A DNA stretch of 64,000 bases from Balneola sp. (GCA_003712055.1 RHLJ01000004.1:434001-498000); one strand, 5' to 3'; numbered from the stretch's first letter, positions 26,400-35,957 are shown. Notes: a model not told the origin generated them from the letters alone. Translations and numbers: made by a program.

Positions 26400-27359
26400 T
26401 TACATGCCTTTGCTGTACTTTAATGTACTAATCGGGTGAGATTCAGCTCTTCTGTTTTTCTCACATCCATCATTGTCTTCTTTCTCAGAAACAGAGCACT
26501 CAACTGGAGCTTTTCCTAGACCTCGAGATTCAATTCTGTCCTCAGAAATTCCATTGCTAGTGTAGAACTCAACAACTGCAGCAGCTCTTCTTAAGCTCAA
26601 ACGTAAGTTGTACTGGTCGCCACCTACATGATCAGTGTAAGCATCAACACGAACCCTGAAAGCAGGAGCGTTATTTAATAGCTCAACATTGTCAGCTAAC
26701 TGCTGGGCAGCTTCATCAGAAAGGTTAGAACGGTCGAAGGCAAAATTAACTGTTCCAAAGGCATTATCATCTATATATACAGGATCAGAGCTATCATTTG
26801 GGTTAGTTCCCATGTCTAATTCCTGGCCATCAGTAAATCCATCACCATCACTATCAGCGTTAGTAGGATCAGTGCCGTTTGCGATTTCATCAACATCAGA
26901 AACTCCGTCACCATCTGCATCACCATTAGCGTCATTTGGATCAGTTTTGTAAGTGATTACTTCATCATAGTCAGAAAGGCCATCACCATCAGAGTCTGTG
27001 TTATTTGGATCGGTGTTGTAAGAATTTACTTCATCACCATCAGAAAGGCCGTCGCCATCAGTATCTGCATTTGTTGGGTCAGTGTTATATTCATTTAACT
27101 CTTCACCATCAGTAAGTCCGTCACCATCAGTATCAGGAGAAAGAGGATCTGTTCCTGCTTCATAAATTTCTACATAATCATTAACTCCATCGCTATCGGT
27201 ATCGAGAGTTCGGAGAGTCTCCTCATCCAGCGATTGAAGATATTCTAGAGTTCTTTCTGGAGGGGGTAATAATTCCGCTGGTCCCGAGCAATTGCTTATA
27301 AACAATGCTACCATGAGAATACCCGGGAGAAAGAAGGAGATTTTGGAATTTTTCATCAT
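26400..27359 (-). CDS. OmpA-family lipoprotein with thrombospondin type 3-like calcium-binding repeats
   Basis: A 319-residue outer-membrane lipoprotein (lipobox ISNC). Residues about 50-190 are a series of DxDxDGxxD repeats (DTDGDGLTDGEELNEYNTD and others), the thrombospondin type 3 pattern that binds calcium and forms a stiff linker. Residues about 200-305 form an OmpA C-terminal peptidoglycan-binding domain (VNFAFDRSNLSDEAAQQL, VDAYTDHVGGDQYNLRLSLR, ESRGLGK, KNRRAE). It would tie the outer membrane to the cell wall. There is no N-terminal barrel. It is monocistronic with a strong terminator. Confidence 0.9.
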   Translation of the reverse strand: MMKNSKISFFLPGILMVALFISNCSGPAELLPPPERTLEYLQSLDEETLRTLDTDSDGVNDYVEIYEAGTDPLSPDTDGDGLTDGEELNEYNTDPTNADTDGDGLSDGDEVNSYNTDPNNTDSDGDGLSDYDEVITYKTDPNDANGDADGDGVSDVDEIANGTDPTNADSDGDGFTDGQELDMGTNPNDSSDPVYIDDNAFGTVNFAFDRSNLSDEAAQQLADNVELLNNAPAFRVRVDAYTDHVGGDQYNLRLSLRRAAAVVEFYTSNGISEDRIESRGLGKAPVECSVSEKEDNDGCEKNRRAESHPISTLKYSKGM

Positions 27360-27478
27360 TAGTGTTTTAGTATTGAATGTTAGTTTACTAATTGGGGCTA
27401 AAATAGCGGTTTGCCCTTGAATTAAAAAAAATCTTTAGCGAATAAAATAATGAACTTTAAGCAAAATACGAGAACATG

Positions 27479-27510
27479 TTTGGGCTGGGAGTTTCAAATT
27501 TTTATCTTTG
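27479..27510 (+). promoter_or_regulatory. Bacteroidota-type promoter of tRNA-Ala
   Basis: TTTG at 27479-27482 and TATCTTTG at 27503-27510, 20 bp apart, match the TTTG/TAnnTTTG promoter known for Bacteroidota. The tRNA begins 8 bases after the -7 box. The SRP RNA has a similar box at the same distance. Confidence 0.65.
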
Positions 27511-27517
27511 CTTTTTC

Positions 27518-27591
27518 GGGGCTATAGCTCAGCTGGCTAGAGCGTCGCGCTGGCAGCGCGAAGGTCTGGGGTTCGAATCCCCATAGCTCCA
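27518..27591 (+). tRNA. tRNA-Ala (anticodon GGC)
   Basis: Seventy-four bases form a full cloverleaf. GGGGCTA pairs with TAGCTCC, the D arm reads AGCTCAGCTGGCTAGAGC, the anticodon arm is TCGCG-CTGGCAG-CGCGA with anticodon GGC, and the T arm is CTGGGGTTCGAATCCCCA. The discriminator is A, and no CCA is encoded. It reads codon GCC. Confidence 0.96.
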
Positions 27592-27592
27592 C

Positions 27593-27623
27593 AAAAGCTT
27601 TTCCAACCGGGAAAGCTTTTTTT
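27593..27623 (+). terminator. Rho-independent terminator of tRNA-Ala
   Basis: AAGCTTTTCC pairs with GGGAAAGCTT (one mismatch, AACC loop) and runs into seven T. It follows the tRNA end by one base, so the tRNA is a single-gene transcript. Confidence 0.85.
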
Positions 27624-27697
27624 GTTTGTACAATTCTAATTGTTTGTGATAAAACATCGCCTCATATTGTAAAGAATTAACAAATAATGGGGTTTGT

Positions 27698-28921
27698 ATG
27701 AAAAAATCAGTTTGGTCCAAGACCATTTTTCTTTCATGTATAGTCTTAATTATAAACTTTGTTCCTGCCTCTAGCGCGTTTTCGCAAACCGATAAACTCA
27801 CCCTAACTTACACGTTAAACCCGGCTTTGGAGAATGCGCAAATCTTAAGCCTTGCAGGTTTAGGTGTGGATAGTAAGGGAGCAGGCCCGGTTCTTATTTC
27901 AGGCTCATTGGTAAATAATACTAGTGAAACACTTACCAATTTATTTTTCGAATTCACAATAGTATCCGGGAAAAATGGAGTACTTGCTGAGGTTACTCAA
28001 CAGGCAGCGTATCCTTTTACCCTTGATCCTGGTCAGGTAGTGTTTGCAACGAATAATGATATCCAAAACGAGCATATACCAGGTGTAGAAGAAACAATGC
28101 GTTTTGATGGAGGGCTTACCGTTGAGGGAGAAGAGTTCTTAGAAAGTCTAGAGGGTACTGAATTACCAGTAGATATTTATTCAGTTACAATGACCATTTT
28201 TCAGTTCAATCTCGCCGAAGGTAAGGAAGTTCTTGTAAGCGAAACGGTGCAGGTAGGTGGTAGCTCTGATGGAGTGGTTATAGATGAGCAATCTATTTTC
28301 CTTAAGACTCCCGGAGATGTAATTGCTTCTGAAGCGACGATTTCCAATCCTTTTCCACAATTTAGCTGGGAGGGAGATGCAGCGAATACTTACAGAGTTG
28401 TGGTTGTGAATGCGAATGGGTTAGATAGTCCGGAGACTCTTATTCAGGCTGCATTAAGTTCAAATCCTACGGAAGCTTTAGGTGGCTCAATACTGGCTCC
28501 GGCTGAAAGAGGCTCGTTACTTGAATTTGAAAACCTTGACCTGACTGTTCTTGGAAACAATCTTCAATTTCCATCTTCAGGAGTACTTCCGCTTGAACCA
28601 GGGCAGCTTTATTATTGGCAAGTACTAACAGAGGTGCAAGGAGCCAGTGGAGAAGGTGAGAGCATAAATTCTGAGATTTGGCAGTTTAGGTTGATAGCTC
28701 CTGGTGAAGAGGTTACTCTGGTCCAGATCGACCAGGATACTTTTGATGCACTGATTACGCTCATTGGAGAGGAAGAATATGCCAGCTTAACCGAAAGCGG
28801 CTTTTCATTCGAAGGGATTGAAATAAATGATCAGATAGTAACAGGAGCCACAGCTTTACAATTATTAGCTGAGATAATTCAGAAGATTGATGACGGTGAT
28901 ATAATTCTGGGTTCGAATTAA
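27698..28921 (+). CDS. Secreted protein of unknown function, first gene of the FecR-cyclase operon
   Basis: A 407-residue exported protein with a signal peptide (cleavage near SSAFSQ) and otherwise beta-rich sequence. Residues about 35-180 look like an Ig-like or secreted beta domain (LISGSLVNNTSETLTNLFFE). Residues about 220-330 resemble a fibronectin-like domain (FSWEGDAANTYRVVVVNANG, GQLYYWQVLTEVQG). No catalytic motif is visible. It is 12 bp upstream of the FecR-domain gene and probably co-transcribed with it. Family not recognised; the periplasmic or surface location is inferred from the signal only. Confidence 0.7.
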   Translation: MKKSVWSKTIFLSCIVLIINFVPASSAFSQTDKLTLTYTLNPALENAQILSLAGLGVDSKGAGPVLISGSLVNNTSETLTNLFFEFTIVSGKNGVLAEVTQQAAYPFTLDPGQVVFATNNDIQNEHIPGVEETMRFDGGLTVEGEEFLESLEGTELPVDIYSVTMTIFQFNLAEGKEVLVSETVQVGGSSDGVVIDEQSIFLKTPGDVIASEATISNPFPQFSWEGDAANTYRVVVVNANGLDSPETLIQAALSSNPTEALGGSILAPAERGSLLEFENLDLTVLGNNLQFPSSGVLPLEPGQLYYWQVLTEVQGASGEGESINSEIWQFRLIAPGEEVTLVQIDQDTFDALITLIGEEEYASLTESGFSFEGIEINDQIVTGATALQLLAEIIQKIDDGDIILGSN

Positions 28922-28933
28922 GGAGGGATGAAA

Positions 28934-29677
28934 ATGAAAAAACTATTTTCAACAGTTACACCATTAGTACTAACCGTAGTGTTAGCTTCAATGCTCGGAA
29001 GTGATCTCTATAAACCGGTAGTGGTTGAGCAAGACCGCCCATTAGCTATTGTTAGACGATTCAAGCCTCAGGTACAGCTGAATTCAGTTGAGAAGAGGTT
29101 TGTGCTTGATCTAACAGAAAATATAGGCGAGCAGTTGTTTAATGGAGATACGCTATCCACAAATAAGGATGGATATGCACTGGTTATTTTTATGGACAAT
29201 AGTATTGCCAAGGTTAAGCCCGAGTCCATGTTAATTGTTCAGGGTGAAAGCTTGGCCAGTTCAAAATTATCAAATCGCCGCATAAGCCTGGAAAACGGTG
29301 AGATATTTATGGAAGTAGAACCATTAGGTTCAGGAACATTTGAAGTAGCTACTTCTCGTTCACTCGCATCCGTAAAAGGAACCAAGTTTGGGACAAAATC
29401 ATATGGCTATATTTGGGTTGAAGAAGGTCAGGTTGACGTAACAGCGACCAATTCCGGGCAAACCATATCCTTATTTGAAAAGATGTTTGCTGAGGTAGAC
29501 AATACCGGGAATAATATCAATTCAGGTAATCTTTCTGACGAAGAACTGGATGATTTGGAAGAAGGGTATGATGAACTGGATGAGGATTTAATCGAACGTA
29601 CAATCATTCTTCGCTTTAGAGATGCGAACGGGCAGATCAGGGAAATCCCAATCAATATGTTTGAAAAAGGAAATTAA
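28934..29677 (+). CDS. FecR-domain exported protein
   Basis: About 247 residues with an N-terminal membrane or signal segment and a FecR domain (about 60-170): IGEQLFNGDTLSTNKDGYAL, ISLENGEIFMEVEPLGSGTF, VATSRSLASVKGTKFG and WVEEGQVDV. A very acidic linker (SDEELDDLEEGYDELDEDL) precedes the C-terminus. Two ATGs are possible, at 28928 and 28934; GGAGG at 28922-28926 gives normal spacing to the second, so 28934 is preferred. No sigma or anti-sigma partner lies nearby. FecR domains are often encoded beside CHASE2 cyclases, as here, so a periplasmic sensing role with the cyclase is plausible. Confidence 0.82.
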   Translation: MKKLFSTVTPLVLTVVLASMLGSDLYKPVVVEQDRPLAIVRRFKPQVQLNSVEKRFVLDLTENIGEQLFNGDTLSTNKDGYALVIFMDNSIAKVKPESMLIVQGESLASSKLSNRRISLENGEIFMEVEPLGSGTFEVATSRSLASVKGTKFGTKSYGYIWVEEGQVDVTATNSGQTISLFEKMFAEVDNTGNNINSGNLSDEELDDLEEGYDELDEDLIERTIILRFRDANGQIREIPINMFEKGN

Positions 29678-29744
29678 ACCACGCTATTTAGGTTTATTTT
29701 TGGGATATTAATCCCGTTTATTATGTGTCAACCACTAACAAAGC

Positions 29745-32465
29745 ATGAAAAAAGGGGTATTAAGGGTTGTTTACGCTGTATTGTGGGTGTTGGTATGTGT
29801 TGGAGCCAGTAATGCGCAGTTTGTAATACAACATCAACAGCCTACAGTATTAGATCGAACCACAACAAACAGACTGGAGTTTTTTGTACCTGGGGTAACA
29901 GAAAATGATGTGGTAGAGGCTCAACTCTTTTACAAAAATGAGGGAGAGCTGGGGTTTTCACAAAAAGAAATTTTTTTTCAGAACGGATCTTTTACTGTTC
30001 AGCTAACACCGCAGGAGCTTAGGGGAAGTACTCTTGAATATTACTTTCAATTGACATTAAGAAACCAGGAACAGGATTTTTTCTTTCCTGAAACTCTGCC
30101 CGCTGAAAATGCCATTGAGGTTCCGATTGTGGATGGACAGGGAACTCCTGCCTTAAATAGAGCAGAAGGCATCGACTACTCCATATTATCACCAGCACCG
30201 GGTAGTGGTCTTGCTAAAAACGACTTGTACATCGCAGTTGCGTTGTTTTACGATGAAGCTGAAATAGAGGAAGGAGAATTTCAGCTTCTCGTAAACGGGG
30301 AAGATGTTACTGGTTTAGCCGATACCTCTGATTACTTCATTTCATATTTGCCAAAAAACCTTGGACAGGGAAATCATATAGTGAACCTTAACTATGTTAC
30401 TAATGAAGAAACTCTGGAAGTAGTCTCATTCCAGTTTAAAGTTATTGATCCACGCCGCGCTGCATATCAAGGTTTTGAGCCCCGCTTAATTCCTCAAGGC
30501 CGGGTAGAACTAACGGCTAGAAACCAGACTATTTCCGGAGATATAAATAACGCCTATACGGGTAGGTCATATCTAAATGGCTCTTATGGTCTTTTCAAGT
30601 ATTCTCTAAACGGGTTTTTTACTTCGCAAGAATCGGATCGACTTCAGCCCCAAAACAGGTATGGAATTGATCTAAGTTTTGGAAAGTGGTGGGAATTCGA
30701 GGCAGGTCATGTATATCCCAGGCTAAGCAAGTTCACTATTTCCGGGCGAAGGATTTTTGGGATTAATACTTCGTTGAATGTTCTTTGGAATACGGTCAAT
30801 GTTCAATTTTTATATGGAGAAGTAAGCAGGAAGGTTACTAATATCTATTCTACTGTAGAAGTAGATACAGTGTTTGCGGGAGGTATTCCTCAGGATACGA
30901 CGTATACACTTAGCTATCAGGATAATGGAAGGGGAACCTTTGCACGAAAAATTATAGGGGGAAGGATAGGTTTGGGTAATCCCAGGAAATTTCAATTTGG
31001 GATACAGGCCATGAAAGTGGAAGATGATACTTCTTCTATATTCAATATTGTGGATTATAATGATCTTCTTTTATCACCTACATTATCCACAGGGCTTTCA
31101 TTACAAGACCAGGTAAGGCTGGGTGAGCAGCCGGAACTACTCAGTATTGAGGGAGGAAGTGTAAGACCAAAAGGCAACTTTGTAGCTGGAGCTGATATGA
31201 GGTTTTCCCTGGCAAAAAACCGCATTCGTTTTGAAACAGAAACCGTTGCCAGTGCCTTAAATGATGATATTTATGGAGGGCCCTTAGATTCACTTCGGGC
31301 AGCCGATATTGGGTTTGAAGATATCAGCCAGTCAGATCTTGATATTCTAAATGACCTGGCCCGTTTTATCATCATAAATGAAAACATGAGTGTTATCCCT
31401 ATACGTATTAGGGGAGTTGGAACTGATACTACCGAAGCAGAAACTTTTTTTCCAACATCTATTCTGGGTTCGGATACTGAACTATCTTTTGTATATCCAA
31501 AAAATACATTAAGTATTCAGTATCGTTGGGTAGGGCCGGATTTTGTTTCTTTGGCCAACTCTACCATTCGAAGGGATATAGCTGGGTTTACTATTCTTGA
31601 TAGGTTCAGGATGCTTCAAAATCAATTATATATAACCCTTGGCTATGAAGCCTTAAACGATAATGTTTCTAATACGAAAGGAGCGACGACAGAAACGAAG
31701 TCTTACCGGACTAATGTGAGCTGGTATCCCATAAATCAGAAGCTGCCTAAAGTGAGTGTTGGTTTTCGATACAGAACCAGAGACAATGATGTAACCAGGT
31801 TTAATCCGGAAGTACCTCTAGGTCTCGAAAATGCCGCGGTACAAAACTTAAGTATTGTTGATGGGGATACGTTAATAACAGAAGTGCCCAGAAAGAACAA
31901 CACATTCAATCTAAGTTTGTCTGTTACGCAACAATTCAGGTTTATGGATATGGTGCACGATGCAACCGTAAGCTTCTCATCCTTAAATACCCGCGATGAT
32001 GTATTTGCTTTTGGAGATGCTCAAAATGCGGCTTTCTCGTTAAATATTGGATCAAGATTTGAGGACATACCTTTGCGTACTCAGTTTGGAACAACCATAA
32101 ACAACACACAGTCAGGCAATGGGCAGTTAGATATCGATATCTTTGGTATGTACTTTGGCGGGACTTATTTCATGCTGGAAGGAAAGCTTACACTCAACAG
32201 CAGGCTCGCATTTACAAGTAATAGGTCCAAGACACGATTCCTTAGCCTGGCTAATTCTGATGACAGCGACTTTTTTAACGATTACTATGTATTGAGTGAT
32301 GACAGGACGTCTTCTCGTTTTGGAACCTATGTTTTTATAGCTGGTGCTGAATATCGCCTTGATAATAACCATTCTTTTTTGTTTGATTCAAACTTCACAA
32401 ACGTATCCGGCGCAGGTTCTATAAACGATCGTGTTGTACAACTTCGCTACATCTATCGATTCTAA
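29745..32465 (+). CDS. Large outer-membrane beta-barrel-like protein of unknown function
   Basis: A 906-residue exported protein. The signal peptide ends near ASNAQF. Residues about 20-230 are beta-sandwich-like, and from about 250 on the sequence alternates short aromatic-rich strands with turns (YLNGSYGLFKYSLNGFFTSQ) to a C-terminal LRYIYRF, with the terminal Phe typical of outer-membrane barrels. It lies between the FecR-domain gene and the CHASE2-cyclase gene, 3 bp before the latter, so the three products may form one envelope-spanning unit. No family name is recognised. Confidence 0.72.
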   Translation: MKKGVLRVVYAVLWVLVCVGASNAQFVIQHQQPTVLDRTTTNRLEFFVPGVTENDVVEAQLFYKNEGELGFSQKEIFFQNGSFTVQLTPQELRGSTLEYYFQLTLRNQEQDFFFPETLPAENAIEVPIVDGQGTPALNRAEGIDYSILSPAPGSGLAKNDLYIAVALFYDEAEIEEGEFQLLVNGEDVTGLADTSDYFISYLPKNLGQGNHIVNLNYVTNEETLEVVSFQFKVIDPRRAAYQGFEPRLIPQGRVELTARNQTISGDINNAYTGRSYLNGSYGLFKYSLNGFFTSQESDRLQPQNRYGIDLSFGKWWEFEAGHVYPRLSKFTISGRRIFGINTSLNVLWNTVNVQFLYGEVSRKVTNIYSTVEVDTVFAGGIPQDTTYTLSYQDNGRGTFARKIIGGRIGLGNPRKFQFGIQAMKVEDDTSSIFNIVDYNDLLLSPTLSTGLSLQDQVRLGEQPELLSIEGGSVRPKGNFVAGADMRFSLAKNRIRFETETVASALNDDIYGGPLDSLRAADIGFEDISQSDLDILNDLARFIIINENMSVIPIRIRGVGTDTTEAETFFPTSILGSDTELSFVYPKNTLSIQYRWVGPDFVSLANSTIRRDIAGFTILDRFRMLQNQLYITLGYEALNDNVSNTKGATTETKSYRTNVSWYPINQKLPKVSVGFRYRTRDNDVTRFNPEVPLGLENAAVQNLSIVDGDTLITEVPRKNNTFNLSLSVTQQFRFMDMVHDATVSFSSLNTRDDVFAFGDAQNAAFSLNIGSRFEDIPLRTQFGTTINNTQSGNGQLDIDIFGMYFGGTYFMLEGKLTLNSRLAFTSNRSKTRFLSLANSDDSDFFNDYYVLSDDRTSSRFGTYVFIAGAEYRLDNNHSFLFDSNFTNVSGAGSINDRVVQLRYIYRF

Positions 32466-32468
32466 TAC

Positions 32469-34634
32469 ATGAAGTCCTCTCCCAAACGCAAAAAAGGAGT
32501 AGCATTTTACATCGTCATTGCTTCAGCGGCATTCTTTTTGTCGTTATTGATAGCAAGTACTGAACAAGTTCAGAAAATCGAATTATCTCTCAGGGATTAT
32601 CTTTTTGAAATTCGTGGCCCCTTATCGGTTGAGGACTCGCCTATAGTTATGGTAGCCATTAGTGAGAACGCAGATTCTGAAATTCCTGAAAAATGGCCCT
32701 GGCCAACAAGTATTCATGCTAAGTTAGTTCATAACTTAAACCGGGCAGGCGCTAAGGCAATTCTTTTTGATGTGCTGTTTACCCAGCAAGATTCATTCGA
32801 TCCACGAAATGATACTTTGTTTGCAGAAGCTATCGCTGAATATGGTAATGTAATTCTAGCAGGGGACGTAGAAGATATTATAGAAATAAATCGACCTACC
32901 TCATCCATTTTTCCCCTGCCTGTTTTAAGAGAAGACAACCCAAATCAACTGGGCTTTGTAAGTACCTTTCCTTATCTGGATGGATATGTACGAACATATA
33001 ACATTGGTAGACGGTACCAGGGTACTGATTACTTGATGCTAGGTTTACAAGGCTTACGGCTTTTCAATGACATTCCGGATGAAGAAATAGATGAGTTCGA
33101 TCAGAATTCAAAGAATGAGTTTTTTAAGCTCGGACCATACCAGATACAACGGGATAACCTCAATAGTTTTATTGTGAATTTCTATGGTTCTGAAGGTATG
33201 TTCCAGACGGTTTCCTACGAAGAAGTAATTGACGATTCTTCGTACACCACAATAATGGAACAAGAAATTCCAGATATCAACTCTTTTGATAATCCTGATT
33301 TCGGAGATGGTCATTTACAGTTAGGGACCTTCAAAGATAAGATTGTCATTGTTGGCGCTACCATGCCAACACTTCAGGACTTTCATGCTACTCCGTTTGC
33401 TTCTGCTGAACTACCCAGACCCGGTTTCGAGATTCATGCACATGCTATTCAAACTATTCTTGATGGTACCTACATAAGCCGTCAAAAAAATGGAGCAAGA
33501 ATTCTCATTATTCTGGTGTGTTCTTTTTTGATTGTTTTTGCCAACCGGAGCTTAGGGCTGGGGTGGTCCTTAGGATTAATGCTACTTTTAATTGGGGGTA
33601 TCTATGGAGCTTCCATTTTCCTGTTTTTGCAATACAGCTTGATGATAAGTGTAACCGGAGTTTGGTTAAGCGTGCTTATTGGTCAGGGCGGTACCATAGG
33701 ATATGAATACTTTAATGAGCAAAAGGAAAAGCGAAGGATCAAAGGGATGTTCTCTTCTTATGTATCTCCCCAATTGGTAGATCAAATGATCGACTCAGGT
33801 GAGGAGCCAAAATTGGGAGGGGAAGAAGCGTATATCACAGCCTTTTTTAGTGATATTGTTTCCTTCTCAACATTCTCGGAAAAGCTGGAGCCGAAACAGT
33901 TAGTATCTCTTATTAATGAATACCTGACAGCAATGACCGACATTATAAACACTCAGGGAGGTACCTTAGATAAATTTATTGGGGATGCCATCGTGGCCTT
34001 CTTTGGAGCGCCTGTACAAATCCCCGACCACGCATTAAAAGCATGTATCTCTTCTCAGCTTATGGAAAGAAGGTTGAATGAGCTCAGAGAAAAGTGGAAA
34101 AAAGATAACTGGATTGATATTGTTTGGAACATGCAACATCGTATGGGCATGAATACCGGTGAGATGGTTACTGGAAACATGGGTTCAGAGCGAAGATTTA
34201 ACTATACCATAATGGGAGATAATGTAAACCTAGCTGCCAGGTGCGAAAGTGGAGCCAAGCAATACAATGTGTACACTATGCTTACAGAAACTACCAAACA
34301 AGAAGCTGAGAAGTATGGAAATGATTGTGTATTCAGGATGCTGGATAACATCGTTGTAAAGGGACGAAGCCGGCCCGTGAAGGTATATGAAATAGCCGGA
34401 CTGAGAGCAGATGCTTCTCAGCAATTACTTGAAAGTGTTGGATTGTACGAATTAGGGATGGAGAACTATTTTAAACAAGAATGGGATGAGGCCATAAAGT
34501 ACTTCAGCCAATCTCTGCCTCTCGAAGCTCATCCCAAAAACCCCTCTCAGATATTTCTTGAGCGATGTGAGTTTATGAAACAAAATCCGCCTTCATTAGA
34601 TTGGGATGGAGTTTTTGTAATGACGAGTAAGTAA
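32469..34634 (+). CDS. CHASE2-domain class III adenylate cyclase
   Basis: A 721-residue inner-membrane sensor enzyme. One N-terminal helix is followed by a periplasmic CHASE2 domain (about 35-335; VMVAISENADSEIPEKWPWP-like start, HATPFASAELPRPGFEIHA), three helices at about 345-415 and a cyclase domain at about 430-640. Both metal Asp residues (FFSDIVSFS, FIGDAIVAFFG), the adenine-selecting Lys in LDKFIGDA and the transition-state Asn/Arg in NVNLAARCE are visible, so it should make cAMP. A TPR-like tail follows. It is the last gene of the operon with the FecR and barrel proteins, which may supply its input. Confidence 0.92.
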   Translation: MKSSPKRKKGVAFYIVIASAAFFLSLLIASTEQVQKIELSLRDYLFEIRGPLSVEDSPIVMVAISENADSEIPEKWPWPTSIHAKLVHNLNRAGAKAILFDVLFTQQDSFDPRNDTLFAEAIAEYGNVILAGDVEDIIEINRPTSSIFPLPVLREDNPNQLGFVSTFPYLDGYVRTYNIGRRYQGTDYLMLGLQGLRLFNDIPDEEIDEFDQNSKNEFFKLGPYQIQRDNLNSFIVNFYGSEGMFQTVSYEEVIDDSSYTTIMEQEIPDINSFDNPDFGDGHLQLGTFKDKIVIVGATMPTLQDFHATPFASAELPRPGFEIHAHAIQTILDGTYISRQKNGARILIILVCSFLIVFANRSLGLGWSLGLMLLLIGGIYGASIFLFLQYSLMISVTGVWLSVLIGQGGTIGYEYFNEQKEKRRIKGMFSSYVSPQLVDQMIDSGEEPKLGGEEAYITAFFSDIVSFSTFSEKLEPKQLVSLINEYLTAMTDIINTQGGTLDKFIGDAIVAFFGAPVQIPDHALKACISSQLMERRLNELREKWKKDNWIDIVWNMQHRMGMNTGEMVTGNMGSERRFNYTIMGDNVNLAARCESGAKQYNVYTMLTETTKQEAEKYGNDCVFRMLDNIVVKGRSRPVKVYEIAGLRADASQQLLESVGLYELGMENYFKQEWDEAIKYFSQSLPLEAHPKNPSQIFLERCEFMKQNPPSLDWDGVFVMTSK

Positions 34635-34665
34635 TAAAAAAGCTCAAACTAGTAGCCGAAAAAAC

Positions 34666-34697
34666 TTGATACTAGTTAACAATAGGTCGTATCTTTT
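34666..34697 (+). promoter_or_regulatory. Probable promoter of the SRP RNA
   Basis: TTG at 34666-34668 and TATCTTTT at 34690-34697, 21 bp apart, with the RNA start about 7 bases on. The box and its distance resemble those of the tRNA-Ala promoter. An inverted repeat AACTAGTA/TACTAGTT overlaps its upstream half. Confidence 0.5.
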
Positions 34698-34703
34698 AGG
34701 TTC

Positions 34704-34806
34704 TCGGGCAAGTCCTATACAGTCAGCTCCCTTTGAACTCCGTCAGGGCAGGAATGCAGCAGCGGTAAATTGGTCGTAGCGACGTGATATAGGTCGCTTG
34801 CCCATT
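34704..34806 (+). ncRNA. ffs: Signal recognition particle RNA, small bacterial type
   Basis: GGGCAAG at 34706-34712 pairs with CTTGCCC at 34797-34803, closing a long hairpin. The apical part GTCAGGGCAGGAATGCAGCAGC is SRP domain IV, with the GGAA tetraloop and the asymmetric loop that bind Ffh. A short T run follows. The ends are estimated to within a few bases. Confidence 0.88.
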
Positions 34807-34849
34807 TTTATTTCTGGGAGTTGGTGGATTTATTGTTTCAACAAAAAGT

Positions 34850-34969
34850 AGTCATCCTGAGGATACTCTAGTTGTATTAACTATTTATATAAAGGTCATT
34901 CTGAGGCTACCGCCGAAGAATCTGACCGAATACCTGATTAGATCCTTCGGAAGTATCCTCAGGATGACT
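34850..34969. repeat. 120-bp inverted-repeat element with ATCCTGA arms
   Basis: AGTCATCCTGAGGATAC (34850-34866) is perfectly inverted at 34953-34969. Inside, a second, weaker pair (GTCATTCTGAGG, CCGAAGAATCTGACC / GATCCTTCGG) is visible. It lies between the SRP RNA and the convergent reductase gene, and no gene is supported in it. It belongs to the same kind of palindromes as at 21920, 25952 and 51213. Confidence 0.75.
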
Positions 34970-35000
34970 CAAAAGACAACGAGCAGTGGATTCTACCATA

Positions 35001-35957
35001 TTAGTTCAAAGAACTGGCAATATGCTCAGCAATTTGGTCGGCATGTACTCTTGAGTTCTCGATAAACAACCGACTTGTATCCATTCCTCCACAAACCACT
35101 CCAGCCACATACATTCCCTTTCTATTCGTTTCAAGAGACTTTTCCTCATGCACTGGCATACACTTTTCATCATCTGTTAGCTCAATGCCAAGAGCATCCA
35201 TAAGCGGGTAGTTAGGATGATATCCGGTCATTGCTAATACAAAATCATTTGGGATCGTTTTTTCTCCATCAGGAGTATCAAGAACTACTTCTCCTTCTCT
35301 GATTTCCTTTACCTCTGTATTAAAGTAGGCCTGTACTTCTCCAAACTTAATTCGATTTTCGATATCTGGTTTAACCCAGTATTTAACAGAGGGTTTAATT
35401 TCTCCATACTTAACCGACATTGTTACTTTGGCATTAGCCCGGTAGCATTCCAGTGCTGCATCAACGGCGGAATTTCCAGCACCTACAACTAACACATTCT
35501 GCCATGCATAAGGGTGAGGCTCATCGTAGTAATGCTTTACTTTTGGTAAATCTTCGCCTGGTACGTTCATTAAGTTCGCAGAGCCATAAAAACCAGTTGC
35601 TACTACTACTTTTGCTGCCTTATAACTGTCTTTATCCGTTTTTACTATAAACGCTCCGTCTTCGCCTTCCACTGAAAAAACTGTTTCATAAAGATGAATG
35701 GGGAGTTTGAAATGCTCGGCTGCTCGGCGATAATACTCTAGCGCTTCACTTCGTGTAGGTTTAGAACCATGAGAAATAAAAGGAATATCTCCGATCTCCA
35801 GCCTGTCTGAGGTGGAGAAAAAGGTCATGTTTGTCGGATAATTGAAAAGAGAGCTAACTAAACACCCTCTTTCAATAATTAAGAAAGGAATATTTTTGCG
35901 CTGTAGTTGTATTCCTGTTGCTAAACCAATGGGCCCTGCCCCAATTATAATAACCAT
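35001..35957 (-). CDS. ypdA: YpdA-family FAD/NAD(P)-dependent disulfide reductase
   Basis: A 318-residue two-dinucleotide-fold flavoprotein. The N-terminal FAD motif IIIGAGPIGLATGIQLQ, the internal NAD(P) motif VLVVGAGNSAVDAALE and MYVAGVVCGGMDTSRLFIEN near the end are typical of YpdA, the proposed bacillithiol-disulfide reductase. The conserved Cys in VVCGGMD is present. It would recycle an oxidised low-molecular-weight thiol in the cytoplasm. Thioredoxin-reductase-like alternatives lack this C-terminal pattern. It is monocistronic on the minus strand. Confidence 0.86.
   Translation of the reverse strand: MVIIIGAGPIGLATGIQLQRKNIPFLIIERGCLVSSLFNYPTNMTFFSTSDRLEIGDIPFISHGSKPTRSEALEYYRRAAEHFKLPIHLYETVFSVEGEDGAFIVKTDKDSYKAAKVVVATGFYGSANLMNVPGEDLPKVKHYYDEPHPYAWQNVLVVGAGNSAVDAALECYRANAKVTMSVKYGEIKPSVKYWVKPDIENRIKFGEVQAYFNTEVKEIREGEVVLDTPDGEKTIPNDFVLAMTGYHPNYPLMDALGIELTDDEKCMPVHEEKSLETNRKGMYVAGVVCGGMDTSRLFIENSRVHADQIAEHIASSLN

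Noticed and set aside
26820..27200. Short-period DNA repeats considered as a tandem satellite
   Set aside because: They encode the calcium-binding DxDxDG repeats of the OmpA-family protein.
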